The notes beneath the pieces were generated by a model. The model ran no database searches and was not told where the DNA came from. It saw only the letters and a program-made list of their open reading frames with translations. 64,000 nucleotides of DNA, from NCBI RefSeq assembly GCF_014705715.1, contig NZ_JACXLC010000001.1:2231860-2295859 (forward strand), written 5' to 3'. This document shows positions 17,779 to 26,318 of this stretch, piece by piece (the first letter of the stretch is position 1; every line of letters begins with the position of its first letter). A program made the position numbers and the translations under genes. Source of the stretch: Erythrobacter rubeus. Lineage in GTDB: Bacteria; Pseudomonadota; Alphaproteobacteria; Sphingomonadales; Sphingomonadaceae.

Positions 17779-18954
17779 TCAGCCGGTGACCTCGGCCACC
17801 GCTTCGATGAACTTCTCGATGTTGTTCATGGTGAGGCCCGCCACGTTGATCCGGCCCGATCCGGCCATGTAGATCCCGTGATCCTCCCGCAGCTGGGCGA
17901 CTTGCTCCTTGCTCACCGGCAAAACCGAAAACAGCCCGTTCTGCGTACCGAGCGGGGTCAGATCGACGCTGCCCGCCATGCCCGCATCGGCCAGCGTAGC
18001 GCGGACCTGACGCATGCGTTCGCGCATCTGGTCGAGCTCGTCCATCCACATCTGGGTGAGCGAACCGTCGCGCAGGATCAGGCGCACAGCGGCGGCACCA
18101 TGATCGGGCGGCATGGACCAGCTTGCGCGGGCCAGAGCGTTGGCATTGGAGAATGCCTTGTCCAGCGTCTCGCCGCCATCTGCAAGGATGTAGAACGCGC
18201 CAACGCGGTCGCGGTACATGCCGAAGTTCTTGTCGCAGCTATAGGCGATGAAGGCCTCCGGCACCTTGGCAAGCACGCTGCGCAGCCCCGCGACATCCTC
18301 GTCCAGACCGTTGCCCAGCCCGTGATAGGCGGTGTCGATGATCGGGAAGATCCCGCTCTCCGCAATCGCATCACCGATCGCGTTCCATTCCTCCGCGCTG
18401 TAATCGATACCGGTCGGGTTGTGGCAGCATCCGTGCAGCAGAATCGCCTCGTCAGGACCGGCATGGCGGATCGCCGCGAGCGCCGCTTCGACATTTGCGG
18501 TGCCATCGGGATTGGCGTGGTCGAACGGTACCATCTCGAGCGCGATATCGTTGATGATCTGCGCGTGGTTGGGCCAGCTCGGCACGCCCATATGCAGCTT
18601 CTGGACGCCCGCCTTCTGCGCCAGCGCAAGGGCGAGACGGACAGCGCCCGTGCCGCCGGGCGTCTGCATACCGGCGATGCGACCGCCCATCGTCGCGTCC
18701 TCGCCGAAGATGTAGGGCATCAGCGCGTTGACGAAGCCGATATCGCCTTCCGGGCCGAGATAGCTTTTGGATTCCTGCTCATCGACGAGCGACTGCTCTG
18801 CCGCCTTGATCGCGCCGAAGACGGGCGTGTCGCCCTGCCCCGTGCGGTAGACGCCGACGCCAAGGTCTACCTTGTCCGGGCGGTCGTCCGCGGCGTGCAG
18901 TTTGATGAGCGCGAGCAGCGCATCGGGCGATTGTTCTTCGAGTCGGTGCAGCAT
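17779..18954 (-). CDS. Aromatic/aspartate aminotransferase, class I PLP enzyme
   Basis: This 391-residue cytoplasmic aminotransferase is of the TyrB/AspC type. Evidence is the N-terminal VDLGVGVYRTGQGDTPVFGAIKAAE, YLGPEGDIGFV, HGCCHNPTGIDYS and the PLP-binding Lys242 in SCDKNFGMYRDRVGAFY. The usual sequence there is SCSKNFGLY, so Ser is replaced by Asp two residues before the Lys; the Lys itself is intact. The C-terminal GLFSVLPVS and GRINVAGLT carry the substrate-arginine region. A TyrB-type enzyme would supply 4-hydroxyphenylpyruvate to the dioxygenase encoded at 20965. I chose ATG 18954 because MLHRLEEQSPDALLAL is the family N-terminus. Confidence 0.93.
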   Translation of the reverse strand: MLHRLEEQSPDALLALIKLHAADDRPDKVDLGVGVYRTGQGDTPVFGAIKAAEQSLVDEQESKSYLGPEGDIGFVNALMPYIFGEDATMGGRIAGMQTPGGTGAVRLALALAQKAGVQKLHMGVPSWPNHAQIINDIALEMVPFDHANPDGTANVEAALAAIRHAGPDEAILLHGCCHNPTGIDYSAEEWNAIGDAIAESGIFPIIDTAYHGLGNGLDEDVAGLRSVLAKVPEAFIAYSCDKNFGMYRDRVGAFYILADGGETLDKAFSNANALARASWSMPPDHGAAAVRLILRDGSLTQMWMDELDQMRERMRQVRATLADAGMAGSVDLTPLGTQNGLFSVLPVSKEQVAQLREDHGIYMAGSGRINVAGLTMNNIEKFIEAVAEVTG

Positions 18955-19059
18955 GATGCACGCCGAATGCCGTGCGAAGCGGGACGCCGCAACCGCCTTT
19001 TGCAACCTTTGCCGAATTCGCCTGCTTTGCGCAGGTCGATTACCGGAGACTTGACGACC

Positions 19060-19965
19060 TCAGAAGGGCAACCAGCGCTGCTTCTTCGAGAATTTCATGT
19101 AGCCCGCATTGACGCCGAGCCGCACGCCAGCGCCGACCCGGATCGGGATCAGCACAACATCGCCCTTGCGCATGTAGCTCGCGTGCATGCCGCCCACGAG
19201 ATACGCTTGGCCTTCGCCCGCGGGATAGCGTTCGAACAACTCTTCGGTATCGAACAGATTGTAGACGAGCACGAAGGTGTTGGCCGCGTTCGCGCCCGCA
19301 TCGAAGCCGACCGACGGCCCGGTCCAGTAGACCTTCCGTTCGCCTTCGACCTTGTGGAACAGCGTGCCGGAGCCGTAACGCGCGCCCACGATGAAGGCGC
19401 CGCCCGCTTCGCGCCCGACAATGTAGCCATTGGGTTCGCCCTGCTTGCGCAACAGGTCTTCGATAAGGCCTGCGAGCCCCTTCGCGCCTTTGCCGAACAC
19501 GCCTTCCGCGGCGCCGATGAGGTCATCCTCGGCATAGGTCGTAGAGCCGTCTGCGCTGGCGACGGCTTCGGTACCGGTATCGGCGGTGCCAGAAGACGCA
19601 TCGTCGTAGATGACGAACTCGCCATCGGGAGCGGTGGAGGCGGTAGTTTCGGCATCGGCGATATCGGAGGCGTCCGTGGTGGTGGCCGGCTGCGGATCGT
19701 CCAGCGTCGCCGTGGAGGCGGGCGGCTGGCCGGAGCGCAGTTCAGGCTGCGCCAAGTCCGCATCGATCAGGTCCGCATCGATCGCGCCGGTATCGGCGAC
19801 GGGTGCGTCACCTTCGTCCTGCGCGGTGGCATAGACTTCATCCGGGTCGAAGCTCTCCATCTCCTGCGCAGCGGCAGGCGAGGCGGCAAGGGCGAGCGCA
19901 CCGATCGCGGCGGCGAAATGGCGGGCCAATCCTGTTCTGAGTTCGGCAGCAGTGCGTATGATCAT
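19060..19965 (-). CDS. EipA/DUF1134 family periplasmic protein
   Basis: This 301-residue secreted protein has a signal peptide (AAAIGALALAASPAAAQ) followed by a long acidic Asp/Ala/Thr-rich low-complexity region (about 37-150). The conserved DUF1134 domain starts at about 170: GVFGKGAKGLAGLIEDLLRKQGEPNGYIVGREAGGAFIVGARYG, then GPSVGFDAGANAANTFVLVYNL, and the end RLGVNAGYMKFSKKQRWLPF. In Brucella and Caulobacter, EipA is an envelope-integrity protein. The low-complexity linker is unusually long. A 15-bp direct repeat lies about 92 bases upstream of its start. Confidence 0.92.
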   Translation of the reverse strand: MIIRTAAELRTGLARHFAAAIGALALAASPAAAQEMESFDPDEVYATAQDEGDAPVADTGAIDADLIDADLAQPELRSGQPPASTATLDDPQPATTTDASDIADAETTASTAPDGEFVIYDDASSGTADTGTEAVASADGSTTYAEDDLIGAAEGVFGKGAKGLAGLIEDLLRKQGEPNGYIVGREAGGAFIVGARYGSGTLFHKVEGERKVYWTGPSVGFDAGANAANTFVLVYNLFDTEELFERYPAGEGQAYLVGGMHASYMRKGDVVLIPIRVGAGVRLGVNAGYMKFSKKQRWLPF

Positions 19966-20056
19966 GGCAATTGTTCCTTACAGCACGGGCATTTGCGCAC
20001 CCGCGCTCCTCCATCGGGAAGCAGAGTCCCTCACATCCCGCCGGGCAAGAGTCTCA

Positions 20057-20092
20057 GCGGCGAACCGAATCGAAAATGCGGCGAACCGAATC
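20057..20092. repeat. Two 15-bp direct repeats spaced 21 bases, upstream of eipA-like gene
   Basis: GCGGCGAACCGAATC occurs at 20057-20071 and again at 20078-20092. The 21-base period equals two turns of DNA, so a dimeric regulator could bind both copies on the same face. The pair lies between the DUF1134 gene (start 19965, minus strand) and tRNA-Ser. Confidence 0.7.
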
Positions 20093-20173
20093 TATCCGGC
20101 ATGGGCAAGGTTCGCTGTTCGCGGCTGAACAGAAGCGGAATCGCGCGAAGATCAGAAAATGTCGCATCCGACC

Positions 20174-20202
20174 TTGCCGCTGCGGATAACGCCCATTATA
20201 GC
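20174..20202 (+). promoter_or_regulatory. Candidate housekeeping promoter of tRNA-Ser
   Basis: TTGCCG (20174-20179) is followed after 17 bases by TATAGC (20197-20202), placing transcription start near 20209, about 32 bases before the mature tRNA. Spacing is ideal and the boxes match the alphaproteobacterial consensus reasonably. The tRNA-Trp gene has a similar pair of boxes. Confidence 0.5.
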
Positions 20203-20240
20203 GCGCCCCTCGCCGCCAAATTGCCAGGGCAGCGACATGC

Positions 20241-20332
20241 GGAGACGTGGGTGAGTGGCTGAAACCAGTTCCCTGCTAAGGAACCATACTCTTTAACGGG
20301 TATCGAGGGTTCGAATCCCTCCGTCTCCGCCA
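20241..20332 (+). tRNA. tRNA-Ser(GCT)
   Basis: The acceptor stem GGAGACG (20241-20247) pairs with CGTCTCC (20322-20328), followed by discriminator G and an encoded CCA. The anticodon stem GTTCC/GGAAC encloses loop CTGCTAA with anticodon GCT at 20275-20277. The T arm GAGGGTTCGAATCCCTC and a long variable arm confirm a class II serine tRNA that reads AGC/AGU codons. Confidence 0.97.
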
Positions 20333-20410
20333 TTACCCAAACCAGTCCTCGAACCGAGCGATCGGCGAACGGGCAATCTCCATCAATGGTGTAGTTGGGG
20401 CTAAGTTTGC

Positions 20411-20968
20411 CTAACTCGCCGCATGCTCCTTACGAGCGATCTCGTGTAGCCAATCGGCGTGACGCGGGGCCTTTTTGGTCTCGCTCCATTCGTCGAGCAT
20501 AAGCGGGGCGACGCGGGCGAGTTCTTCGTATTGATCCTTGGTACCGATATCGGCTGCCAATTCCACGCGGTGGCCGTTTGGATCGAAGAAGTAGATTGAT
20601 TTGAAGATGCCGTGGTGCGTGGGGCCGAGCACATCGATGCCCTCACCTTCGATATGCGCCTTCGCCGCGAGCAATTCCTCTTCGCTTGCGACCCGAAAGG
20701 CAAGGTGCTGCACCCATTGCGGTGTGTTTTCGTCCCGCCCCATATCGGGCTGGTTAGGCAGCTCGAAGAAGGCGAGGATATTACCGTTCCCCGCGTCGAG
20801 GAAGACGTGCATGTATGGATCGTATTCGCCGGTCGAGGGGACATGGTCCTCGGCGAATGCAGTCGTGTATTCCATGCCGAGCACGCGGCCATACCATTCG
20901 ACCGTCTCCTTCGCGTCCTTGCAGCGATAGGCGGCGTGATGGATGCCCGATGGTTTGACCGCGCTCAT
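20411..20968 (-). CDS. VOC superfamily dioxygenase-like protein, HPPD neighbour
   Basis: This 185-residue glyoxalase/bleomycin-resistance-fold protein has a metal triad that can be read as His10 or 11 (GIHHAAYRC), the His in VQHLAFRV and the Glu in [13 protein letters not shown], the pattern of extradiol-type dioxygenases. The C-terminal helix ending KEHAAS is extra to the fold. Its ATG overlaps the hppD stop by four bases (ATGA), so the two are translationally coupled. A role in aromatic or tyrosine-derived substrate handling is inferred from that pairing only. Its stop is 78 bases from tRNA-Ser. Confidence 0.85.
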   Translation of the reverse strand: MSAVKPSGIHHAAYRCKDAKETVEWYGRVLGMEYTTAFAEDHVPSTGEYDPYMHVFLDAGNGNILAFFELPNQPDMGRDENTPQWVQHLAFRVASEEELLAAKAHIEGEGIDVLGPTHHGIFKSIYFFDPNGHRVELAADIGTKDQYEELARVAPLMLDEWSETKKAPRHADWLHEIARKEHAAS

Positions 20969-22083
20969 TCTGCAGGCTCTGATGTCTTGGTATCGAGCAC
21001 ACCTCGGGCGATCTGATCACGCTCGATGCTTTCGAACAGAGCCTTGAAGTTGCCTTCACCAAAGCCATCATCGCCCTTGCGCTGAATGAACTCGAAGAAG
21101 ACCGGGCCGACCTGCGCTTCGGCAAAGATCTGGAGCAGCAGACGCGGTTCTCCTCCCTCGGTAGTGCCGTCGAGTAGGATGCCGCGCATCTTGAGCTCGT
21201 CGGCATTCTCGCCGTGGCCTGGCAGCCGCTCATCGAGCATCTCGTAATAAGTTTCGGGCGGGGCGGTCATGAACGGCACGCCGAATTCCTTGAGCCGATC
21301 CCAGCACGCAACGAGATCATCGCAGATGAGCGCGATGTGCTGAATGCCCTCGCCGTTGAACTCGCGCAGGAACTCCTCGATCTGGCCCTTGCCGCCTTCG
21401 CCTTCTTCATTGAGCGGGATGCGGATCTTGCCATCGGGCGCGGTCAGCGCCTTCGAGGTGAGGCCGGTATATTCGCCTTTGATGTCGAAGAAGCGGATTT
21501 CCTGGAAGTTGAAGAGCGTCTCGTAATAGTCGGCCCAGTATTTCATCCGGCCCGTATAGACGTTGTGGGTGAGGTGATCGATCGTGTGGAAGCCTGCGCC
21601 TTCCGGATAGGGATCGACGCCCGGCAGGTAATCGAAATCGATGTCGTAAATGGTGAGGCTCTTGTCCTCCGCGCCGGCATAGCGATCAACGAGATAGAGG
21701 ATCGCGCCACCAATGCCTCGGATTGCGGGGATGCGCAGTTCCATTGGGCCGGGCTCATTGGCGACCGGCTCCGCACCCTGCTCGATGAGGTGCTCGTAAG
21801 CTTTCGCAGCGTCGCGCACGCGGAAAGCCATCCCGCACGCCGACGGGCCGTGCTCACGGGCGAAGAACCACGCGGCACTGCGCGGTTCGTAGTTCGCGAT
21901 CAGGTTGATCCCGCCCTGACGCCACAGGTGCACATCCTTCGACCGGTGCTTGGCCACGAGCGTGAACCCCATCGCTTCGAACACAGGTTCAAGCTGGCCT
22001 TTTTCCGGCGCGCAGAACTCAACGAACTCGAATCCATCGAGCCCTGCCGGATTGTCGAAAAGATCGCCGGGATGCTTGGTCAT
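20965..22083 (-). CDS. hppD: 4-hydroxyphenylpyruvate dioxygenase
   Basis: This 372-residue Fe(II) enzyme converts 4-hydroxyphenylpyruvate to homogentisate in tyrosine catabolism. The Fe ligands His170 (IDHLTHNV), His249 (GIQHIALIC) and Glu331 (PVFFEFIQR) are all present. [15 protein letters not shown] and [16 protein letters not shown] are family motifs. I chose ATG 22083 ([23 protein letters not shown]); the TTG nine bases upstream is less likely. It has a strong promoter with a palindromic operator just upstream. Homogentisate dioxygenase and the rest of the pathway are not in this window. Confidence 0.97.
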   Translation of the reverse strand: MTKHPGDLFDNPAGLDGFEFVEFCAPEKGQLEPVFEAMGFTLVAKHRSKDVHLWRQGGINLIANYEPRSAAWFFAREHGPSACGMAFRVRDAAKAYEHLIEQGAEPVANEPGPMELRIPAIRGIGGAILYLVDRYAGAEDKSLTIYDIDFDYLPGVDPYPEGAGFHTIDHLTHNVYTGRMKYWADYYETLFNFQEIRFFDIKGEYTGLTSKALTAPDGKIRIPLNEEGEGGKGQIEEFLREFNGEGIQHIALICDDLVACWDRLKEFGVPFMTAPPETYYEMLDERLPGHGENADELKMRGILLDGTTEGGEPRLLLQIFAEAQVGPVFFEFIQRKGDDGFGEGNFKALFESIERDQIARGVLDTKTSEPAE

Positions 22084-22107
22084 GGGGATCAACCTCTGAA
22101 TATGTCA

Positions 22108-22131
22108 ATTTAGTTACGTTTGAAACTAAAT
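22108..22131. promoter_or_regulatory. 24-bp palindromic operator over the hppD -10 box
   Basis: ATTTAGTT (22108-22115) and AACTAAAT (22124-22131) form a perfect 8-bp inverted repeat around an 8-base spacer. It covers the -10 element and start point of the hppD promoter, the classic position for a repressor. Form and size fit a MarR- or TetR-type dimer. It may also control the divergent VOC gene at 22224. Confidence 0.75.
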
Positions 22132-22155
22132 ACGCTCTTTGTGGCGATTTGTCAA
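22127..22155 (-). promoter_or_regulatory. Promoter of hppD
   Basis: On the minus strand a perfect -35 TTGACA (22150-22155) is followed after exactly 17 bases by TATTTA (22127-22132). Transcription should start near 22120, leaving a leader of about 37 bases with a GAGG ribosome-binding site before ATG 22083. The -10 box lies inside the 24-bp palindrome. Confidence 0.75.
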
Positions 22156-22223
22156 AGACCGATGGAAGAGACGCGATTGCGCGGGCCCGGAGATTGGGGC
22201 AGGCTTGTTCAGGGAGAACGATC

Positions 22224-22757
22224 ATGATCAAGACGACCGGTATCAATCACGTCGCGCTCGTGTGCCGCGACATGAAGGAGACTGTGGAATTCTACACCAA
22301 TGTCCTGAACATGCCGCTGTTCAAGACGGTGGAGCTCCCCGATGGCGGACAGCACTTTTTCTTCGATTGCGGCAATGGCAACAGCGTTGCCTTTTTCTGG
22401 TGGGCCGATGGACCTCCGGCGGCGCCTGGCATCGCTTCGGTCAAGAAATTCCCTTATGAAGCAAAAACAGCCGTGGGCTCGATGAATCATCTCGCGTTCG
22501 ACATGGCGGAGGATGAACTGGAGGCCGCTCTCGACCGGCTTGAGGAGGCAGGCGTCGAGCACACGCACACAGTGGTCAATCACGACGACAGTCCGATGGG
22601 AATGAGCAAACAGCTGCACGACGGGGTATTCGTCCGTTCGGTCTATTTCACCGACCCCAATGGCATCATGCTGGAATTTGCAGCGACGACGAAGACATTC
22701 GGCCCCGACGATATTGCTCACGAGCCGGCAACCAGCGCAGACCGGGTGGAGGCCTGA
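22224..22757 (+). CDS. VOC superfamily protein, extradiol-dioxygenase-like
   Basis: This 177-residue protein has the metal triad of VOC enzymes: the His in GINHVALVC, the His in SMNHLAFDM and the Glu in PNGIMLEFAAT. The two beta-alpha-beta-beta-beta units are visible (KETVEFYTNVLNMPLFKT, then DELEAALDRLEEAGVEHTH). ATG 22224 follows an AGGGAG ribosome-binding site by eight bases. It is two bases from the CMD-like gene, so the pair forms an operon divergent from hppD. The substrate is unknown; it shares fold and likely ancestry with the VOC protein at 20411, but the two are not close copies. Confidence 0.85.
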   Translation: MIKTTGINHVALVCRDMKETVEFYTNVLNMPLFKTVELPDGGQHFFFDCGNGNSVAFFWWADGPPAAPGIASVKKFPYEAKTAVGSMNHLAFDMAEDELEAALDRLEEAGVEHTHTVVNHDDSPMGMSKQLHDGVFVRSVYFTDPNGIMLEFAATTKTFGPDDIAHEPATSADRVEA

Positions 22758-22759
22758 GC

Positions 22760-23404
22760 ATGCCGCGATTGAGACAGGTGCCGAAGTCCGAGGCTGACGA
22801 GAAGGTCGCGCTGCCCCTCTATGCGATGCTGTTCGGGAACCGCGATCCGGTCGCGGAGCCTGGCACGGCGACCGGCACCCCCGGCGATTGGTGGACGGTT
22901 TTCGCCAACTCTCCGGCAACCTTGAAACACGCGGCACAAGGTTTTGCCTATTACCGCGATCCGGCTCGCAAGCTCGATCCGGTCCTGCGGGAGCTAGGCC
23001 AGACATGGGCCGGATGGGCCACGGGAAGCCAGTTCGTCTTCTCGCAGCATTGCAAAAGCCTGCGCGGCCTCGCCTATCCCGAGGAAAAGATCGAGGCGCT
23101 GCCCGTATGGCAAACGGCGACCTGCTATGATGCAAAAGAGCGGCTCGTGCTCGCCTACGCAGACAGGCTGGTAACCCATCAGGGGCGGGTGCCCGACGCG
23201 TTATTCGCCCAGCTGAAGGCGGGGTTCTCCGACGAAGAGATACTCGAGCTGACCTACACCACCTGCATGTACCAGATGCACGCCGTTATGAGCCGGGCGC
23301 TGCGCACCGAATTCGATGACCGCGACGATCCCATCACCGAAGTGCCTGCGCCCGAAGGCTTCGATGCGCTCGATTTCCTCGGCGGAAACAGGAAAGTGGA
23401 TTAG
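22760..23404 (+). CDS. AhpD/carboxymuconolactone decarboxylase-like protein
   Basis: This 214-residue all-helical protein is of the CMD/AhpD-like type. The core helix pair is TWAGWATGSQFVFSQHCKSLRG and LVLAYADRLVTHQGRVPDALFAQLKAGFSDEEILELTYTTCMYQMHAVMSRAL. The catalytic CxxC of true AhpD is replaced by FSQHC, so the peroxidase-reductant role is unlikely. Related proteins often sit in aromatic or CoA-linked catabolic clusters. It starts two bases after the VOC gene, and its stop overlaps the stop region of the convergent thiolase-like gene by four bases. Confidence 0.82.
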   Translation: MPRLRQVPKSEADEKVALPLYAMLFGNRDPVAEPGTATGTPGDWWTVFANSPATLKHAAQGFAYYRDPARKLDPVLRELGQTWAGWATGSQFVFSQHCKSLRGLAYPEEKIEALPVWQTATCYDAKERLVLAYADRLVTHQGRVPDALFAQLKAGFSDEEILELTYTTCMYQMHAVMSRALRTEFDDRDDPITEVPAPEGFDALDFLGGNRKVD

Positions 23405-24945
23405 GCGACGCGCCCGATATTGCGGCTCTTGTCGTCTTGCTCGACAGTCAGTGTCAGACCAAAAGGCTGGCCGCCTTCGAAAGCTTTGCGGGTCGGCTCG
23501 TGCGACAGATCGACATTCCCGCAGACGCGCTCGCCCGCTTCGTTGCGGCCGAGCCAGACCGCCACGCTGCCCGTCTTCGCGTTGTTGATCGTGTAGGTTT
23601 CGACGACCGCGCTCCCGGTCGGACCCTTGCCTAAAGGAACACCATTGTCCGCCATCGGCAGCTTTTCGAACCGGTCGCTCGCCGACCAATCGGCTGGATC
23701 TGTGGAGTAGATGCCGGTCGCATATTTGCTCATCCAACCGCCGTTCGCCCCGACAAGGGCATAACTGCCACGATCTGTCCGCGCGGCCTGCACCGCTTCG
23801 CAGATGGCGTGCGCCGAGTAGTTGTTACCCGCGCCGCCAAAGAAGGGGAGGCCGCCGGTCAGGGTTAGCCCGCGCGGGTCATCGGCCGACAATCCGAAAT
23901 GATCCATCTGGTTGAAGACAGGAATGGCGAAACAGGAATAGAAATCGATGTGCTCGATCTCCGCCATGCTCTTGCCTGCGCGCGCAAGAGCAGCCTCCAC
24001 ACTGGCGATCGATGCCGGATTAGCTGAGAGGTCGGGGCGGCTCGAAAGCATCAGCTCGGTCGCGGCGGACACGGCATGGATGTGCACCCACTTGTCTTTG
24101 GGCACACCCAGCGCGCGCGCCGTACCTGCGCTCGCTATGATGATGGCTGCAGCTTGGTTCACCTGATCGCGCGCCACCGTCATGCGGGTATAGGGTTCCG
24201 CGACGATCCGGTTCCGCTCCGTAACCTCGGCGAGTTCCTCCGCGGTCCGCTCCACGGGTGCTGCGGCATGCGGGTTCGCGGCGGCGACTTTGGTGAACGG
24301 AGCGAACAGTTCGCCGATATCGCGGCGATACTCCTGAAGGCTCTTGCCCTGCTTCGCACGGCGGGCATTCTCGGCGAGCGCGTAGAGCGGGATGGCACCG
24401 GTCGCGCCGTGGGCAAACAGGGCATGCTCCATCATGCCCTCGACCCCGAAACCCTGATCCTCGTAATCGCCATCGACTTCTTCGGACCAGTCGGGCTTTT
24501 CGCCTTTCGCCGAAAGCGCGAGCACGGTCGAGATTGCCTCGGATCCGACGATCACCGCGCACTGACTTTCTCCGCCAGCGATCGCGGTGGCAAATTCACC
24601 GACCAGTTGCTGGTTCGTCTGGCCACCCGTCGGAGTGAGGATAGCGCGCTTCGGATCGGCACCGACCCGCTTCGCTATCGCGCGCGGGACATTGCTGGCC
24701 GCTCCGAATGGCGGTGCGCGGTCGGGCCGCGACATTTCGAAGGCGCGGATTGCGGCCAGGGTGTCGATTGCCGGGGACACGGGCTCACTAGCGGCGCTGT
24801 CAGCGATTGCCGCGGCCAGCGCGCGCCCCGCCAGGTCCATATAGGACAGCGCCTCGTATCCCGCCTCGCCAACGCGTTCGGAATACTGCCCTACCCCGAT
24901 GATGACCGGGGTATTGTCCCCAGAAACAGAGGACGCGTCAGTCAA
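23401..24945 (-). CDS. Thiolase-like protein type 1 (lacks catalytic Cys), with extra C-terminal domain
   Basis: This protein of about 514 residues has the thiolase fold plus a C-terminal extension (about 400-514: GSAVVETYTINNAKTGSVAVWLGRNEAGERVCGNVD). The layout is that of TLP1 proteins described in mycobacteria. The nucleophile region reads LTPTGGQTNQQLVGEFA where thiolases have a Cys, and the GHP block reads LPFFGGAGNNYSAH without the catalytic His. The SCF segment (DFYSCFAIPVFNQMD) replaces NEAFA. It therefore probably does not cleave 3-ketoacyl-CoA by normal chemistry. The start is uncertain: TTG 24945 overlaps the thiolase stop by eight bases, and the frame reaches TTG 24969. It is coupled to the true thiolase upstream. 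Confidence 0.85.
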   Translation of the reverse strand: MTDASSVSGDNTPVIIGVGQYSERVGEAGYEALSYMDLAGRALAAAIADSAASEPVSPAIDTLAAIRAFEMSRPDRAPPFGAASNVPRAIAKRVGADPKRAILTPTGGQTNQQLVGEFATAIAGGESQCAVIVGSEAISTVLALSAKGEKPDWSEEVDGDYEDQGFGVEGMMEHALFAHGATGAIPLYALAENARRAKQGKSLQEYRRDIGELFAPFTKVAAANPHAAAPVERTAEELAEVTERNRIVAEPYTRMTVARDQVNQAAAIIIASAGTARALGVPKDKWVHIHAVSAATELMLSSRPDLSANPASIASVEAALARAGKSMAEIEHIDFYSCFAIPVFNQMDHFGLSADDPRGLTLTGGLPFFGGAGNNYSAHAICEAVQAARTDRGSYALVGANGGWMSKYATGIYSTDPADWSASDRFEKLPMADNGVPLGKGPTGSAVVETYTINNAKTGSVAVWLGRNEAGERVCGNVDLSHEPTRKAFEGGQPFGLTLTVEQDDKSRNIGRVA

Positions 24946-26206
24946 CGAAATCGTCCACCCGCTCGACAATGATCGCAGGCGCCATGCCCCCCGCCGCGCA
25001 CATCGTGACGAGGCCGGTCTTCAGATCGCGGCGCTCAAGCTCGTCGATGATCGTGCCGATCAGGATAGAGCCGGTCGCTCCGATCGGATGGCCAAGGGCA
25101 ATCGATCCGCCGTTCACGTTCACCTTGTCCCAATCGAGATCAAGGTCGCGGACGAACTTCGCCGCCACAACCGCGAAAGCCTCATTGATTTCGAACAGGT
25201 CAATATCGTCGAGGCTCATGCCAGCCTTTTCGAGCACCTTCTTTGCCGCCGGAACCGGGGCGTTGAGCATCAAGGTGGGGTCATCGCCCATGTTTGCGGT
25301 CTGCACGATCCGCGCGCGCGGCTTAAGCCCGTGCCTCTCTGCGTATTCCTTCGAGCACACGAGCACTGCCGCCGCCCCGTCGACAACGCCGGATGAGTTC
25401 CCGGCATGGTGGAAATGCTGAATGTCGAGGTCCGGGTATTTTTGGTTGATCAGCCCCCGGAACGTGGTGCCTTTCGCATCGAGCGGAACGTCCGCGATTT
25501 TGGTGAAAGCGGGCTCAAGCTGCGCGAGGCCTTCCTTGGTAGTTTGCGGGCGCGGATATTCATCCCTGTCGAGCAGCACATTCCCGTCGTCATCGGTGAC
25601 CGGAATCACCGATTTGTCGAAGCGGCCTTCCCCCAGCGCCTCGGCAGCCCGCTGCTGTGAGCGGTAGCCGACCTCGTCCAGTTCTTCTCGCGTAAAGCCC
25701 TCCATCGTGGCAATTGCGTCGCCGCAAATGCCCTGATGCGATTGCGGGTGCACGGCCTGCAGGCGCTCGTTGTAGCTGCCCATCATCGGCGGCTTCAGCC
25801 CGGCCTGCATTTTTTCTTTCGACATCGCAGCGGTGAGGCTCATCATTTCGGTGCCCCCTGCGACGATGCAGTCTTCCATACCGCTCATGATCTGAGCCGC
25901 CGCAAGATTGACCGAGGTAATCCCGCCGCCGCAGAACCGGTCCAGCGTGGTTCCCGACGAGGTCACGTCGTAGCCTGCGTCCAGCGCTGCCATGCGCCCA
26001 AGGTCACCCGCCTGCATCCCGTCTTGCGTCGATACCGACCAGATCACATCGTCGACCGTCGACGTGTCGAGGTTATTGCGCTCTTTGATCGCTTTCAGGA
26101 CGGTAGCGGCCAGGTGCTGCGGGTGCTCCGCTGCGAGTGCGCCCTTACCCTGTTTGCCGATCCCGCGCGGGGTGCGGACTGCGTCGATAATATAGGCCTC
26201 GGCCAT
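24938..26206 (-). CDS. Acetyl-CoA C-acyltransferase (thiolase II family)
   Basis: This 422-residue catalytic thiolase has the acylated Cys92 in LDRFCGGGI, then NEAFAVVAAKF, the GHPIGATG His and the second Cys in CAAGGMAPA, so all catalytic elements are intact. It removes acetyl- or propionyl-CoA at the end of a beta-oxidation round, or works in reverse. The N-terminus MAEAYIIDAVRTPRGIGKQGKG fits thiolases active on branched or steroid-type side chains, but this is only suggestive. It heads an operon with the cysteine-less TLP1 gene and is divergent from the enoyl-CoA hydratase gene across a 112-base spacer containing a palindrome. Confidence 0.95.
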   Translation of the reverse strand: MAEAYIIDAVRTPRGIGKQGKGALAAEHPQHLAATVLKAIKERNNLDTSTVDDVIWSVSTQDGMQAGDLGRMAALDAGYDVTSSGTTLDRFCGGGITSVNLAAAQIMSGMEDCIVAGGTEMMSLTAAMSKEKMQAGLKPPMMGSYNERLQAVHPQSHQGICGDAIATMEGFTREELDEVGYRSQQRAAEALGEGRFDKSVIPVTDDDGNVLLDRDEYPRPQTTKEGLAQLEPAFTKIADVPLDAKGTTFRGLINQKYPDLDIQHFHHAGNSSGVVDGAAAVLVCSKEYAERHGLKPRARIVQTANMGDDPTLMLNAPVPAAKKVLEKAGMSLDDIDLFEINEAFAVVAAKFVRDLDLDWDKVNVNGGSIALGHPIGATGSILIGTIIDELERRDLKTGLVTMCAAGGMAPAIIVERVDDFVD

Positions 26207-26284
26207 GTGCTTCTCTCCGGATTAGCGAAATTGCGGTTGACGTTTCCGTAAGCGTTGCGCACCACTCGCACAAGAATTCAGTTT

Positions 26285-26296
26285 CATTTCGAAATG
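26285..26296. promoter_or_regulatory. 12-bp perfect palindrome between divergent thiolase and enoyl-CoA hydratase genes
   Basis: CATTTCGAAATG is perfectly self-complementary and lies 23 bases before the enoyl-CoA hydratase start and 79 bases before the thiolase start. It is a candidate operator for a regulator of both operons. It shares the short string AGTTTCA with the hppD operator region, too little to claim the same regulator. Confidence 0.45.
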
Positions 26297-26318
26297 CCAA
26301 AATAGCTAGGAGAGAACC

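Noticed and set aside
17509..20262. 917-codon plus-strand ORF across the aminotransferase and EipA genes
   Set aside because: It is the antisense shadow of two well-supported genes in GC-rich DNA and has no family-like motifs.
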